A stretch of 64,000 nucleotides of DNA. It comes from Liolophura sinensis (taxonomy: Eukaryota > Mollusca > Polyplacophora > Chitonida > Chitonidae). The position numbers and the translations under genes were made by a program. Under the pieces are notes generated by a model. The model made no database searches. It was given only the letters and a program-made list of their open reading frames with translations, and was not told the origin of the DNA. Shown in pieces: positions 37,397 to 46,099 of the stretch (positions are counted from its first letter, which is position 1; each line of letters begins with the position of its first letter). The stretch covers positions 60,154,512 through 60,218,511 of the forward strand of contig NC_088301.1 in NCBI RefSeq assembly GCF_032854445.1. The letters are read 5' to 3'.

Positions 37397-38023
37397 ATGG
37401 ATGACGGAGAAAGACGAGAGGGTGAGGCGGAGGAGTTTACCTGCGGGACGTGTGAGGGAGGCTTTTCCCGGCGGGACAACTGGCCGTGTCATGAACAGAC
37501 GCAGCACGCCGAGGGGGTGAGTGGAGAAGGAGAGGGCGAGGGGAAGTTTATCTGCTGGACGTGTGGGAGAGGCTTTTCCCGGCGGGACAACTGTTGGCGT
37601 CATAAACAAACGCAGCACGCCGAGGGGGTGAGTGGAGAAGAAGGAGAGGACGTGGGGAAGTTTACCTGCCGGACGTGTGGGAGAGGTTTTTCCCGGCGGG
37701 ACAACTGGCGGCGTCATGAACAGACGCAGCACGGCGAGGGGACGAGTGGAGAAGGAGGAGAAGGCGAGAGGGAGTTTACCTACAGGACGTGCGCCAGGGC
37801 CTTCTCCCGGCGGGAAAGTTGGGTGCGTCACCAGAGGATGCACCACGCCCTGAGGCGTGGAGAGCCGCAGCACGGCGAGGGGAAGAGAAGGTTCACCTGC
37901 CTGACCTGCGGGTGGACGTTTCCTCGCCGTGTGCATTTGGTTCGGCACCAGCGTCGGTGTCCATCAACGTGTGGAACACGGCAAGGTAAGTCACCACCAC
38001 ACTCACAGACACCCTTTTGGTAA
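37397..38023 (+). CDS. C2H2 zinc-finger protein, five fingers, in the GC-rich block
   Basis: From the ATG at 37397 the frame encodes an acidic start (MDDGERREGEAEEF), then three near-identical fingers of the form CxxC-GFSRRDNW-H-x4-H separated by acidic GEGVSGEGE-type linkers, a fourth finger whose first Cys is Tyr (FTYRTCARAF), and a fifth C2HC-like finger (TCGWTFPRRVHLVRHQRRC). Finger plus linker repeats every 40-42 codons, so the array grew by tandem duplication. A consensus donor (GCAAG|GTAAGT, about 37985) follows the last finger, so the gene may be spliced. DNA binding is inferred. The antisense frame of 332 codons over the same DNA is a shadow. Confidence 0.65.
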   Translation: MDDGERREGEAEEFTCGTCEGGFSRRDNWPCHEQTQHAEGVSGEGEGEGKFICWTCGRGFSRRDNCWRHKQTQHAEGVSGEEGEDVGKFTCRTCGRGFSRRDNWRRHEQTQHGEGTSGEGGEGEREFTYRTCARAFSRRESWVRHQRMHHALRRGEPQHGEGKRRFTCLTCGWTFPRRVHLVRHQRRCPSTCGTRQGKSPPHSQTPFW

Positions 38024-38224
38024 AAGCCAAACGGTTTGGACCATTTGACTACGCGGTGATGTCCACCATTTGGATACGCGGTGATGTCCACCGTCTAGTG
38101 CGGACACATCACCTCAAAAAAGTTTTTTCTGCCTGTCTGTCTGTCTTTCTTTTCTTGCTAAGGACTTTGTATATTTTGAATGGGTTTATTGGCCACCGAC
38201 AAGATTGGTATACCCGGACAGTCG

Positions 38225-38529
38225 TAGTTGTTGACATCGAGTACACTGGCCCGGCTTAGCTCTTGCGTAAGGGGTGCGCCTTTCACAGCGGACGCTGAAG
38301 GTTGGGCGAGCCAGGTTAACCAGCACTCGCATTAAGGATAACGCAAGCCCGGTAAGAGGTAATTACACATCCGCCCTGACAACAGCTCAAACTTCTGGCA
38401 GGCTCAAGCGCGGCTTGCATTCGACGACGGCCGCCATCTTTCGAGAATATATATATATATAATATATGCATATATCTATCACACCGAGTCCACTGGACCA
38501 GGCTTAACGCTAAGCCATTTCGAGTATAG

Positions 38530-38584
<55 letters not shown>

Positions 38585-38800
38585 ATCGCTCCATGGGCAC
38601 ATACGCCAGGTGCCACACAATAGATCAGTACCAGAATTCACCATGATCACCTCCACGCCGTATAGAGGTAGGGAGAATATACGCCATCTCCCCCTACACC
38701 CACACCACGTTCACATCGTCGATAAAAACAACATTCCCACATCGTGTACTACCGCCTCGGCCAGGTCTTGCGTAAGGGGTGCGCCTTTCACGGCAGATGC
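38225..38800. repeat. Dispersed module with CTTGCGTAAGGGGTGCGCC
   Basis: CTTGCGTAAGGGGTGCGCCT followed by TTCAC occurs at about 38261 and 38767, each preceded by a GGCC-rich segment (CTGGCCCGGCTTAGCT / CTCGGCCAGGT). A partial relative (CACTGGACCAGGCTTAACGC) lies at about 38490. A degenerate repeat family of unknown nature. Confidence 0.6.
38440..38582. repeat. (TA)n microsatellite pair
   Basis: Two AT runs, 38449-38475 and about 38531-38581, inside the GC-rich block. The longer one has about 25 TA units. Confidence 0.95.
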
Positions 38801-39009
38801 AACATCCTTACTCCCGCTAGTAAAATGTGAACCAAGTTTTCAACCGGCTATCAAGCATCCCACTAGATTTTGCGCGAGTAAGCGCAGTGCTTCTTGTCCT
38901 GACTACTTCCGCCAAGCACGCACGCGTTCCACGGTGTGGTAGTCGTTGTTTCACCGACAGTGTAGATCATACTTTGCTTGTGCAGGTTTACCTCCAGAGG
39001 TAGGTATCC

Positions 39010-39325
39010 GAGTGCGAACATAGGCTGCCTTCATTGGTGAGATGATCTGGCCTCGTTGACGAGGGGATCAGTCACGGACCGCTCTCTCACTCACCCGACG
39101 AACCTGATATGAACACAGGCCGCCCTCATTAGTGAGATGATCTGCCGTCATTGAATGAGGTGCTCGGTCATGGACCGTTTTCTCACTCACCCGACACCTC
39201 TCTACCTAGAGGTTATACCTGTACCATGTCCCGTCGCACACAGCCGCGAAACCCCAGAGGTATCAAGGCCGCCCTCGTTGGTGAGGTGATCGGTGACTGT
39301 GTAAACGGCGACCTCTTTCACTCAC
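39010..39325. repeat. Three copies of a module of about 95-150 bp
   Basis: GGCYGCCYTCATTGGTGAG followed by ATGATC and, further on, TCACTCACCCGAC occurs at about 39025, 39118 and 39267. Each unit contains GGTGAG and CTCACTCACC, which could pair as a hairpin. No coding sense. Confidence 0.65.
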
Positions 39326-39529
39326 CTGACGCCTCTACATACACAATGGGGTGTGTATGTAGAGGCGTGGTCCATATCATGCCACACGACACCTTGCCTG
39401 TTTTTGTGATCAAAAGCCTTCTCTCTAGAGCGAGGGTTTTTTAGAGAGAGTTTTTTCCTTCTCTCTCTTTCTCTTATCTTCAGTATTCATTTGGTGGGGA
39501 GAGTCGTGTTTTCGAGAACCGTACAGGCT

Positions 39530-39735
39530 CCCACAGCGGACTATAGCTAAATTAATCGGCTCTTACGACAAGCCCCTAATGGGTTGTGGTGCTATTCTTG
39601 TCTAGTGCCGGCTTACACACAGCGGACTATCGCTAAGGGTGGCCTAGGTTAGTGGCCTTTTATGACAAGCTGCCTAGACGGCTGAGGTGCTATTCTTGAT
39701 GTCAGGCCCCCCGGACACCCCACGGGGGAATTATC
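39530..39735 (+). mobile_element. Duplicated SINE-domain-like repeat
   Basis: Two tandem copies sharing CAGCGGACTAT...GCTAA, then TTACGACAAGC or TTATGACAAGC, and GGTGCTATTCTTG. The second ends CCCCCGGACACCCCACGGGG, which can form a short hairpin. The order ACGACAAGC, CTATTCT, CCGGA, CCACGGGG is one I associate with a dispersed repeat domain common in invertebrate genomes; the family name is uncertain. Confidence 0.5.
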
Positions 39736-39757
39736 ACATTCACCGATATGTTGGGTA

Positions 39758-40018
39758 CCGTCTCCATGCTTCTTGCCACACTCTATACCAACATATACCA
39801 TTCACCAACTATATAGAGTTCCGGCAAAGTGGCCGCCTGGCCCGATAGAAAAAACCGCAACCTTTATCGGCGCGCCACTACGGCTCGTATCTCCAACACT
39901 TTCCCCGGGGAGCATGACCCTTCACGCACAGCTCCCCGAGGTCTACCATCCACCGTCTCCATGCTTCTTGCCATACTCTATACCAACATATACCGTCCCC
40001 AACTATATAGAGATCCGG
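39758..40018. repeat. Direct repeat, about 67 bp, 195 bp apart
   Basis: CCGTCTCCATGCTTCTTGCC followed by an ACTCTATACCAACATATACC segment and AACTATATAGAG occurs at 39758-39825 and 39953-40018. The intervening 127 bp is unique. Confidence 0.9.
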
Positions 40019-40093
40019 CATACCGTACTGCTTTTTTCTTATTCTTCTTTCTCTAAGAGTGTCATTTAAAAAAACCATAGACCCGATTTAGCC

Positions 40094-40118
40094 GCCGACA
40101 AGTCCGGGGCTTGTCGGC
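40094..40118. other. Perfect 9-bp hairpin
   Basis: GCCGACAAG (40094-40102) and CTTGTCGGC (40110-40118) with a 7-nt TCCGGGG loop, preceded at 40068-40075 by an A-run. It resembles an RNA stem-loop but no transcript is known. Confidence 0.6.
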
Positions 40119-40119
40119 T

Positions 40120-41006
40120 GGGAACATAAATCATTGGAGGGTGTTGGGTTGGTTTCGAATCCGCTGTCGCACCTCCGCCACCAGAGCCTGCCGCCTACGG
40201 AAGCCTGTCAATCCCTCCCGTATGGCGCGTTCCCGGGAATGCCACCCATCTTCGTCCCGGCCGGGGACTCACTGGCCTCGTCCTACACCGGTTCGCAGCT
40301 GGCCTCGCCCTACACCGGCGCCTCCCCCTACACCCGTTAGGACTTGTGGTTGTGGGGGAACCCGAACGACTCTTCTCGTGGGGGGAGGTTGCTATTGCTC
40401 GGGTCCTGCTGCATGATGTCCTTCCCTCATCGACCGCTCTCGCCCGGGTGGTGAGTGTCGGCCACCCCACAGCCGCCGTTCTCCTTCTCTTCCCTGTCTC
40501 GGTGGTAGCGCAGGTACAGGTTGTGCTGTTTTGTGCTGGGGTTATGGTGGGTGACCGCTGGGGGTGGGTCCTCCTGGGTGAGGATGTGCATTCCACCCCA
40601 AGGTCCGAGTCCTGGTCGAATTATCGGTCGTACATATTCACACCACCCTCCCATACCTCACCCCAATCCTCATCATCTTCCTCCTCCTCCTCCTCCCCAA
40701 TACTCACCAACAACCGCCTGAGGTGTAATTCACCCCTTGCCCCACGGTCTCGACCCCGGTGCTGTGGGGTCGATGTGGATAGCTCTGCCGAGTCATCATC
40801 TGAGATTGTCACAACTCTGCGCCGTGGTTCACTTGGTGGTCCCTGTGTTCTTCACCCACGGTATTCTGGGGGTGTTCTAGATGGGGTTGAGATTGGGGGG
40901 GAGTTAGGAGCGCGTGCTTCTACTCGCCGGGCTTATGTGGATGGCTCTGGCGAGTCATCCGCAAATGCAACAACTCTGCTGTGGCGCCGAAGTTCACCTT
41001 GCTAGG
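40120..41006. other. GC-rich sequence with long unassigned frames on both strands
   Basis: Open frames of 219 codons (plus, 40346-41005) and 133 codons (minus, 40195-40596) overlap. Neither has a recognisable domain. The plus one has a poly-Ser run from CTC/TCC repeats at about 40670-40695; the minus one reads acidic there. High GC alone can keep both frames open, so I do not call a gene. A degraded Polinton ORF is possible. Confidence 0.35.
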
Positions 41007-41506
41007 CATGGTATTTAACAACATAGATGGCGCTGGTTGCCCAGTGTAACCGTCTATCTTGTATGTCATGTGTAACATCATAGATGGCGCCTCTTGTAGC
41101 ATGAGATCTTTACATATTAACGGGAAAGACGTAATCGTCCGTTACTTTTGAATCACAATCTGATCGGTCAGCATGATGCCTTTATGAACAGTTGCAATTA
41201 AAGCGCGACTGAGATACTTGTTTAATTGTTATTTGACATGGAACTCATTCACGGACTACGAATTTGAACTTTGATATGAAATTCATGCCTGGAATATTGA
41301 TTATCTGCCCAGCATCATTGAAAACTGATGACCGCTTCTCTCTTGTGTTTTACCGGTTTTATTTCTTATTTGTATAATTTCTTACATAAGTTTGTCTTTG
41401 GGAGTTAGTGTTAAACGTTGTTTTGGAAATGGATCTTGCGATTATCGACTTGGAACGCCTTTTACGGACTACGAATGGTATAGGAATGTCGGACTTGACG
41501 CTTATA
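41007..41506 (+). mobile_element. Penelope-like 3' end (copy R1)
   Basis: It is colinear with 45405-46011 over its full length: CATGGTATTTAACAACATAG, CGCCTCTTGTAGCATGAGAT, AAGCGCGACTGAGATACTTG, TGACCGCTTCTCTCTTGTG, and it ends GACTTGACGCTTATA. It lacks an 85-bp segment and two of three 15-bp TCACGGACTACGAAT units found in the right copy. It contains no RT coding sequence, so it is a 5'-truncated insertion or a pseudo-LTR. It sits between the GC-rich block and the capsid end of the Polinton. Confidence 0.9.
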
Positions 41507-41565
41507 TCTACTGTCGTTTAACATCTACGACAGTTTAGAATCTACTGTAGTTACCCTGGATCTAC

Positions 41566-42480
41566 TTAGGCTATTATTAGACACGCTTCCGTGTTACAGA
41601 GACCCTCTTCTTCAACCACCACCGCAAACAAAGCCAGCTCGAGTGGAGCTAGTGTAGAAAGGGAAGCATCGCTCAAAGAAAAGCGGCGGATCCCGGCGAG
41701 CCAGTTCCAGCCCGACCCAACCCAACCCCACGGTGATCTCTTGGCCAGCGATGAGACTGATTTGCGGAGTTGTATCTGCAGCATTGGCGGTCGATCCGGA
41801 CCCATTTTCATCACAACAAGCCGGTCCAAGACTGTTACAATTACCAGCTTAGCGATCTCGGAGCCACCCTCCAAGCGGGACTTGTAGTCGGGTGCCTCCT
41901 CACCGGACATCAAGGCAAACGAATCCTTGGCCGGGGTGAGACGGATGCGGACGGTTACGTTGTTCAGCAGGTGACGCCGTTGCAGGAACATGTCACAGTG
42001 CAGGTGCCCCAGCATGTCAACCGACCGACTTTCGACCGTGAGCTCCTTCCGTTGGTCAGACCCCGTGTTGGTGTCATCCGTCTCATCAAAGTTCTCTGGA
42101 GTGTCCGTGCACCACAAGGCGGAGGACAGCTGGGTGTTCTTGGCCTCTTCGCCGTCAGGGAACAACCTCTCCAAGTAGGCACGGTACGTTTACATGTTGG
42201 TGGAAGCAGTGATGGGTTTGTCTGTCGCCACAGCGAATGCAGCCACAGTTTAGTCGGTGCCACACTCTTGTTGGTATCCACAGTCTCCCCATCCCCGTCG
42301 AGGATTTTCGCCATCACCGCGTTAGTGATGAGAAATTCCACGGGCCCCACATCACTGAGGCTGACTGGCTTTGGTGCGTCTTCTGGGCCTTAAGGGGAGG
42401 TGAGGACGGTTGGGAGCAGCGGTACGTCTTCTATCTCTTGCGTGCGGGTGATGAGTGGTAGCAGTGCATCGAGCCTTCCG
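41566..42480 (-). pseudogene. Polinton major capsid protein (double jelly-roll), frameshifted
   Basis: The N-terminal part (about 42480-42200) contains DVGPVEFLITNAVM and KLWLHSLW. After a frameshift near 42170-42200 the frame continues with LFPDGEEAKNTQLSSALW, VDMLGHLHCDMFLQRRHLLN and VTVRIRLTPAKDSFALMSGE. These are hallmark strings of the Polinton capsid as I know it. Sequence after about 41890 drifts and ends at a stop at 41566, so the C-terminal jelly roll is largely missing. It would form the icosahedral shell. Confidence 0.82.
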
Positions 42481-42484
42481 TTTT

Positions 42485-42715
42485 TATAGACGTCCCTCCC
42501 AGCAGCCCGGTAGTCTGGTTCGTAACGCCGTTTTACCCAGCGCTTTCACAGCCGGCTTTAACAAGGGCTGTGCCATTTTGGTGAAAGTGCCAAGCAAGCC
42601 TTGACCGCGCTGTCCAACCGCACCCCGAAACACAGGTAACCCACCTCCCCTTCTTGCTTGGTGTAATAGTCGATGTAGGATCGGTACATGTCAGGGTTGT
42701 CGACGGCCGTCATTG
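42485..42715 (-). pseudogene. Small basic Polinton protein, broken
   Basis: Minus-strand frames contain MYRSYIDYYTKQEGE and, in another frame, GLLGTFTKMAQPLLKPAVKA and GKTALRTRL. The YYTKQ-G pattern followed by a Gly-Leu and Lys/Arg-rich helix resembles the small basic protein encoded next to capsid genes in Polintons and adintoviruses. Two frames are needed, so it is inactive. Assignment is tentative. Confidence 0.5.
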
Positions 42716-43009
42716 CAAGGGTAAAGTGCGCCGCTGTGGAAAGTGAAGTGTCAGCACCACTTTACCGCGTTTATCTTTGAAATGCTTGGACTGCACGGGG
42801 ATGTATTCCGCGTGTTGGAAGGTCTTGGAGATGTGCTGCCCGTACTTCCGTTTCGTGGTGACCAGCCGCAGCAGCGGGGGCGAGCGTGTCTCCCACCACA
42901 CGTGGTTCGATGATGTCCGTGTACAGGTACAGCGTGGGTATGGTGGTCTTTAAATCCTCGGCACCGACATACAACAGATCCGCCGGCCCCATGAGCCAAT
43001 CGTACGGTA
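42715..43009 (-). pseudogene. Second Polinton capsid-type protein, C-terminal part
   Basis: From the gap edge: PYDWLMGPADLLYVG, then TLYLYTDIIEPRVVGDTLAP. The frame then shifts to LLRLVTTKRKYGQHI, EYIPVQSKHF and RGKVVLTLHF. The EPRVVGDT...LLR and GKVVLTLHF strings typify a conserved Polinton structural protein (probably the minor capsid). The N-terminus lies in the assembly gap. Confidence 0.65.
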
Positions 43010-43209
43010 NNNNNNNNNNNNNNNNNNNNNNNNNNNNNNNNNNNNNNNNNNNNNNNNNNNNNNNNNNNNNNNNNNNNNNNNNNNNNNNNNNNNNNNNNNN
43101 NNNNNNNNNNNNNNNNNNNNNNNNNNNNNNNNNNNNNNNNNNNNNNNNNNNNNNNNNNNNNNNNNNNNNNNNNNNNNNNNNNNNNNNNNNNNNNNNNNNN
43201 NNNNNNNNN
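43010..43209. other. Assembly gap (200 N)
   Basis: A run of exactly 200 N inside the Polinton, probably a fixed-size placeholder. Frames crossing it are not interpretable. Confidence 0.99.
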
Positions 43210-43421
43210 ACCAAGGTGCGAAGACCCGTCTTGTGTCGTTGTAACTTCCCCTTGTGAGCCGGCGATAGTGGAACGTTTCCTTTTAACACATTCTTGGCAC
43301 ATTCACACAAACACCAAAGTAAACCCGGATCGTTACCGCGCAGCACGGCGCGGCGAATTGTGGGGGTGGCTCGAGCCAGCAGGGACAGCAAGGGACCGTA
43401 ACGCTGGAGCCGGCGTGACAT
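43210..43421 (-). pseudogene. Small conserved Polinton protein, truncated by the gap
   Basis: ATG at 43421, beginning MSRRLQRYGPLLSLLARA and continuing LLWCLCECAKNVLKGNVPLS and HKGKLQRHKTGLRTL up to the gap. The CECAKNVLKGNVPL string is a signature of a short Lys-rich protein encoded beside the ATPase in Polintons. No break is visible within the 70 codons seen. Function unknown. Confidence 0.75.
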
Positions 43422-43479
43422 CGCGGGTGGTGGGCGTGGAAACAACTGAGTGGACAACTCGAGCGTCTGAAGTTTTGTG

Positions 43480-44075
43480 ACTTGGGAAGGTAAGCGTGCT
43501 GAATCTCCCCGGGGAAGATATGGGTGCGAAGTCGCAGGTGGTCGGTTGCGGTTTGCTTGAAATCCGCCAGCAAATACCCGTGAAGTTCGGCGGTGACATC
43601 TTCAAACGCCTCGCGCACGAACTGCGTCCGCCCCGGAGCCATCTGTTTAGCGATCGTGGTAATTTCAGACGCTCTCGCGGGTTTTTGAAGAACACCAAGT
43701 AGTGTGCGTTCAAACTGATGGTACGATAATCTTTGGTTTTGTTGAACAATTTCTGCACGATGTACACCACGCTGATATTGTGGTCGTGGCTGCCTTTGGT
43801 AAAGAGTTTTGTCACGCGTTCGTCCGGTTCGGCCATCAAATCGTCCACGACGACTAACGTTATCTCCCCCGGGTCGAACGCTGATCGGCTGGGCGCACCT
43901 TCTTCAAACTGAACGTGGGTTAACGTGGTGTACAACGGCTGCCACTCCCCGTAACACCAGACGACGCGTTGTGTGGGTGGGTGAATGAGAGCTTGAGAGT
44001 GCTCCACCAACCGTTTCACAAACACGGACTTTCCAGACAACGTCGGTCCACTGACGATGCAGGTAAACGAAAGCT
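43480..44075 (-). pseudogene. Polinton DNA-packaging ATPase (A32/FtsK-HerA type), frameshifted
   Basis: Walker A is GPTLSGKS (about 44030-44055), followed by VWCYGEWQPLY and Walker B ITLVVVDDLM, then TKLFTKGSHDHNISVVYIVQ and NAHYLVFFKNPRER. Near 43640 the frame changes; the C-terminal part (QFVREAFEDVTAELHGYLLA, THIFPGEIQHAYLP) is in another frame and ends near 43500. Motor residues are intact but the frameshift and the missing start make it a pseudogene. It would pump DNA into capsids. Confidence 0.85.
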
Positions 44076-44109
44076 CTCATCGAGTATCTATGGATGGAGA
44101 GTCTAGGCG

Positions 44110-44700
44110 AATCAGTTCGGCTGGTCATACGGGTGCGGGTGAGGGACAGTGCGGGAGGCCGCGATGGTGACTACCACCGTCGCCGCGCACGGGCTGCTGC
44201 TGCTGCTGCTGGTGTGGCTGCTGCCGTGCCGCGCTTTGTTGGGTGAAGAATAGACGAGCGTGGAACCGGTGTTCGGTACCGAAGTGGTGTTAGGAAGCAC
44301 TGGTCGGTGACGCCGCGGAGTTGGGGTGAACTGGGAAATTTCGTCACCTTCAACCGGGGCGTGCTGGTGGTGGGGTCCGTGGCCGCGTCCTGCTCGGGAG
44401 TGAACGCCGTGGTAGGTCGCGGTGTGGAAGTGCCCGAAATTACGCGGGATGTCACTGGACGATGACGGTGGTGATGGGGGTGACGGGGGCGGCGGGGACA
44501 AAGGCTTCTCGGTCCAACGCAGGAGCGTCTTGTTCAATTGCCCTTGTAGATATTGAAGGGTCGACTGTTCTTGGGGGAGCTGCACGCTGAGTTCTGGCCA
44601 ATCTACCCACTAAAACACCGATGTACAAGAGAACTCCGAGCATGGCTGCTACGGTGCCTTTACTCTCGCGCAAGCCTTGTATACACCGATCCATCCTTTG
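44110..44700 (-). pseudogene. Unassigned Polinton ORF with membrane segment and Pro/Ser-rich tail
   Basis: The first frame (44694-44452) starts MDRCIQGLRESKGTVAAML with a hydrophobic segment GVLLYIGVLVG and then a Thr/Pro region. An overlapping frame (44585-44112) carries QYLQGQLNKTL and a long Pro/Ser tract. One membrane span followed by a low-complexity tail is what can be seen. I do not recognise the family. Confidence 0.4.
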
Positions 44701-44762
44701 AGGTGGGAAGCTTGGGAGTGACAGTTACCCCCGGCATCTTCGGGGTTAAATAAGTTTAACGT

Positions 44763-45125
44763 CCGTGGCCGGCACCCAAGAATTAAAGCCGGGTGGATAA
44801 CCGACCCAATTCACCAAATAGTACAGTTTCCCTCGACGCCGTTTTCTTTTTAAGATCTTCTCCACCTGATAAAACTTGTCTGCCGCGGCCCCTCATTGGT
44901 TGCAGTTCGGTCTCGTAAAACGTCCCGAGCAACCGTTTTCTGTTCAAATCCTCCAGTGTGTACACGACAGGTTGACGAGGGTGGGTGCGGACGAAGCGGA
45001 ACCTTTCCTTGCTCCAATTTGGGAGGTATGATTTTTCGAATTTCCCTTTCAATTTACTTATACGCAAGATATCACCCGCGCGATAACGGTACACCGAGCG
45101 TTTGGATGTGGGTGGACCGTACAAG
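44763..45125 (-). pseudogene. Polinton integrase C-terminus with chromodomain
   Basis: From 45125: YRAGDILRISKLKGKFEKSY, then SKERFRFVRTHPRQPVVYTL and GTFYETELQ, the post-catalytic beta-barrel region of a Polinton integrase. One frame over, LYYLVNWVGYPPGFNSW is a chromodomain core with the usual aromatic cage context. A frameshift near 44880 separates them. The catalytic DDE core, expected upstream (right), is missing: at about 45130-45178 the sequence changes to Penelope RT. Confidence 0.85.
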
Positions 45126-45177
45126 GCTTGACTGCATATGGCGTATACATATCTCGCCTTGTAGCATTTGTCAGATA

Positions 45178-45355
45178 TTGTGTTAATTGTGATGACTTTA
45201 ATCTGCGTCACAAGTTGCTAGTTCAAAAACTGATTTGTCAAGGATACTCCATTAAACGCCTTCATTCTAAGTTTCTCCAATTTTACAATGAGTGTAACAC
45301 TCTCGTTGGCAGGTATGGGCAGAGCGTTCAGAATCTCTGGCGATCTGCATTGTGA
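45178..45355 (+). pseudogene. Penelope-like reverse transcriptase, C-terminal end
   Basis: CDDFNLRHKLLVQKLICQGY, KRLHSKFLQFYNECNTLVGR and YGQSVQNLWRSAL-stop match the end of PLE RTs (QGY, then an RL-F-F pattern, then the short Y..S...L tail). The open frame joins directly to the Polinton on its left. No RT palm or thumb remains between this and 36967. Confidence 0.75.
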
Positions 45356-46011
45356 TCAATCACATAGACGGCGCTGTCATCCCTATGTACATATCTATCA
45401 CGCACATGGTATTTAACAACATAGATGGCGTTGGTTGCCCAGTGTATCCGTCTATGTCATGTGTAACATCATAGATGGCGCCTCTTGTAGCATGAGATCT
45501 TTACATATTAACGGGAAAGACGTAATCGTCCGTTACTTTTGAATCACAATCTGATCGGTTAGGGTCTGTAACGCTCGTCGTTTTCAAACTGTATCTAATA
45601 CCGCTTAACCTGGGGCTAGGGGCCGTAAAGGTAGCCATGCTCATTACATCAGCATGATGCCTTTATGAACAGTTGCAATTAAAGCGCGACTGAGATACTT
45701 GTTTAATTGTTATTTGACATGGAACTCATTCACGGACTACGAATTCACGGACTACGAATTCACGGACTATGAATTTGAACTTTGATATGGAATTCATGCC
45801 TGGAATATTAATTGTCTGCCCGGCATCATTGAAAACTGATGACCGCTTCTCTCTTGTGTGTTACTGGCTTTATTTCTTTTTTGTATAATTTCTTACATGC
45901 CTTTGTCTTTGGGAGTGTTAAAAGTTGTTATGGAAATTGATCTTGCGATTATCGACTTGGAACGCCTCTTACGGACAACGAATGGTATATGAATGTCGGA
46001 CTTGACGCTTA
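45356..46011 (+). mobile_element. Penelope-like 3' UTR / pseudo-LTR (copy R2)
   Basis: It follows the RT stop. From 45405 it repeats 41007-41506, with an extra 85 bp (about 45564-45650, GTCTGTAACGCTCGTCG to GCTCATTACATC) and three tandem TCACGGACTACGAAT units. It ends GGACTTGACGCTTA, the same point as 34940 and 41504. The 22-bp minisatellite begins about 100 bp later. Confidence 0.9.
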
Positions 46012-46099
46012 AACTTAAAAAATGGTGGGGACCGTGGCATTTTCAATCGACCTACCTAGTACATGTAGCGGTGTTGTGAAACAGTCAGTGACAATTAGC

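Larger units (their letters stand above)
36968..41006. mobile_element. GC-rich foreign block, left part of a Polinton-associated insertion
   Basis: Base composition jumps from AT-rich to clearly GC-rich at 36968, exactly where the Penelope RT is cut, and stays so (apart from a Penelope 3' end at 41007-41506) to about 45170. The right part is clearly Polinton. This left part contains a C2H2 zinc-finger ORF, an AT dinucleotide run and several short repeated modules. Whether it belongs to the same Polinton is inference. No terminal inverted repeat was found at the edges. Confidence 0.45.
41560..45170 (-). mobile_element. Decayed Polinton/Maverick fragment
   Basis: All recognisable pieces lie on the minus strand in the order integrase tail with chromodomain, membrane/Pro-rich protein, packaging ATPase, small conserved protein, second capsid-type protein, small basic protein, major capsid protein. 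This is the gene set of Polintons, virus-like transposons of animals. Each reading frame has breaks. DNA polymerase B, protease and the integrase catalytic core are absent and no terminal inverted repeat is seen, so it is an old internal fragment of about 3.6 kb, with a 200-base assembly gap. High GC contrasts with the host. Confidence 0.85.

Noticed and set aside
36950-37948. A 332-codon minus-strand Pro/Leu-rich frame
   Set aside because: It is the antisense of the C2H2 finger array; its repeats mirror the finger period and the plus frame has real zinc-finger motifs.
41330-45850. CTGATGA motif in the Penelope 3' repeat as a hammerhead core
   Set aside because: PLE ends often carry hammerheads, but no GAAA box at a workable distance with pairing flanks is present in either copy by eye.
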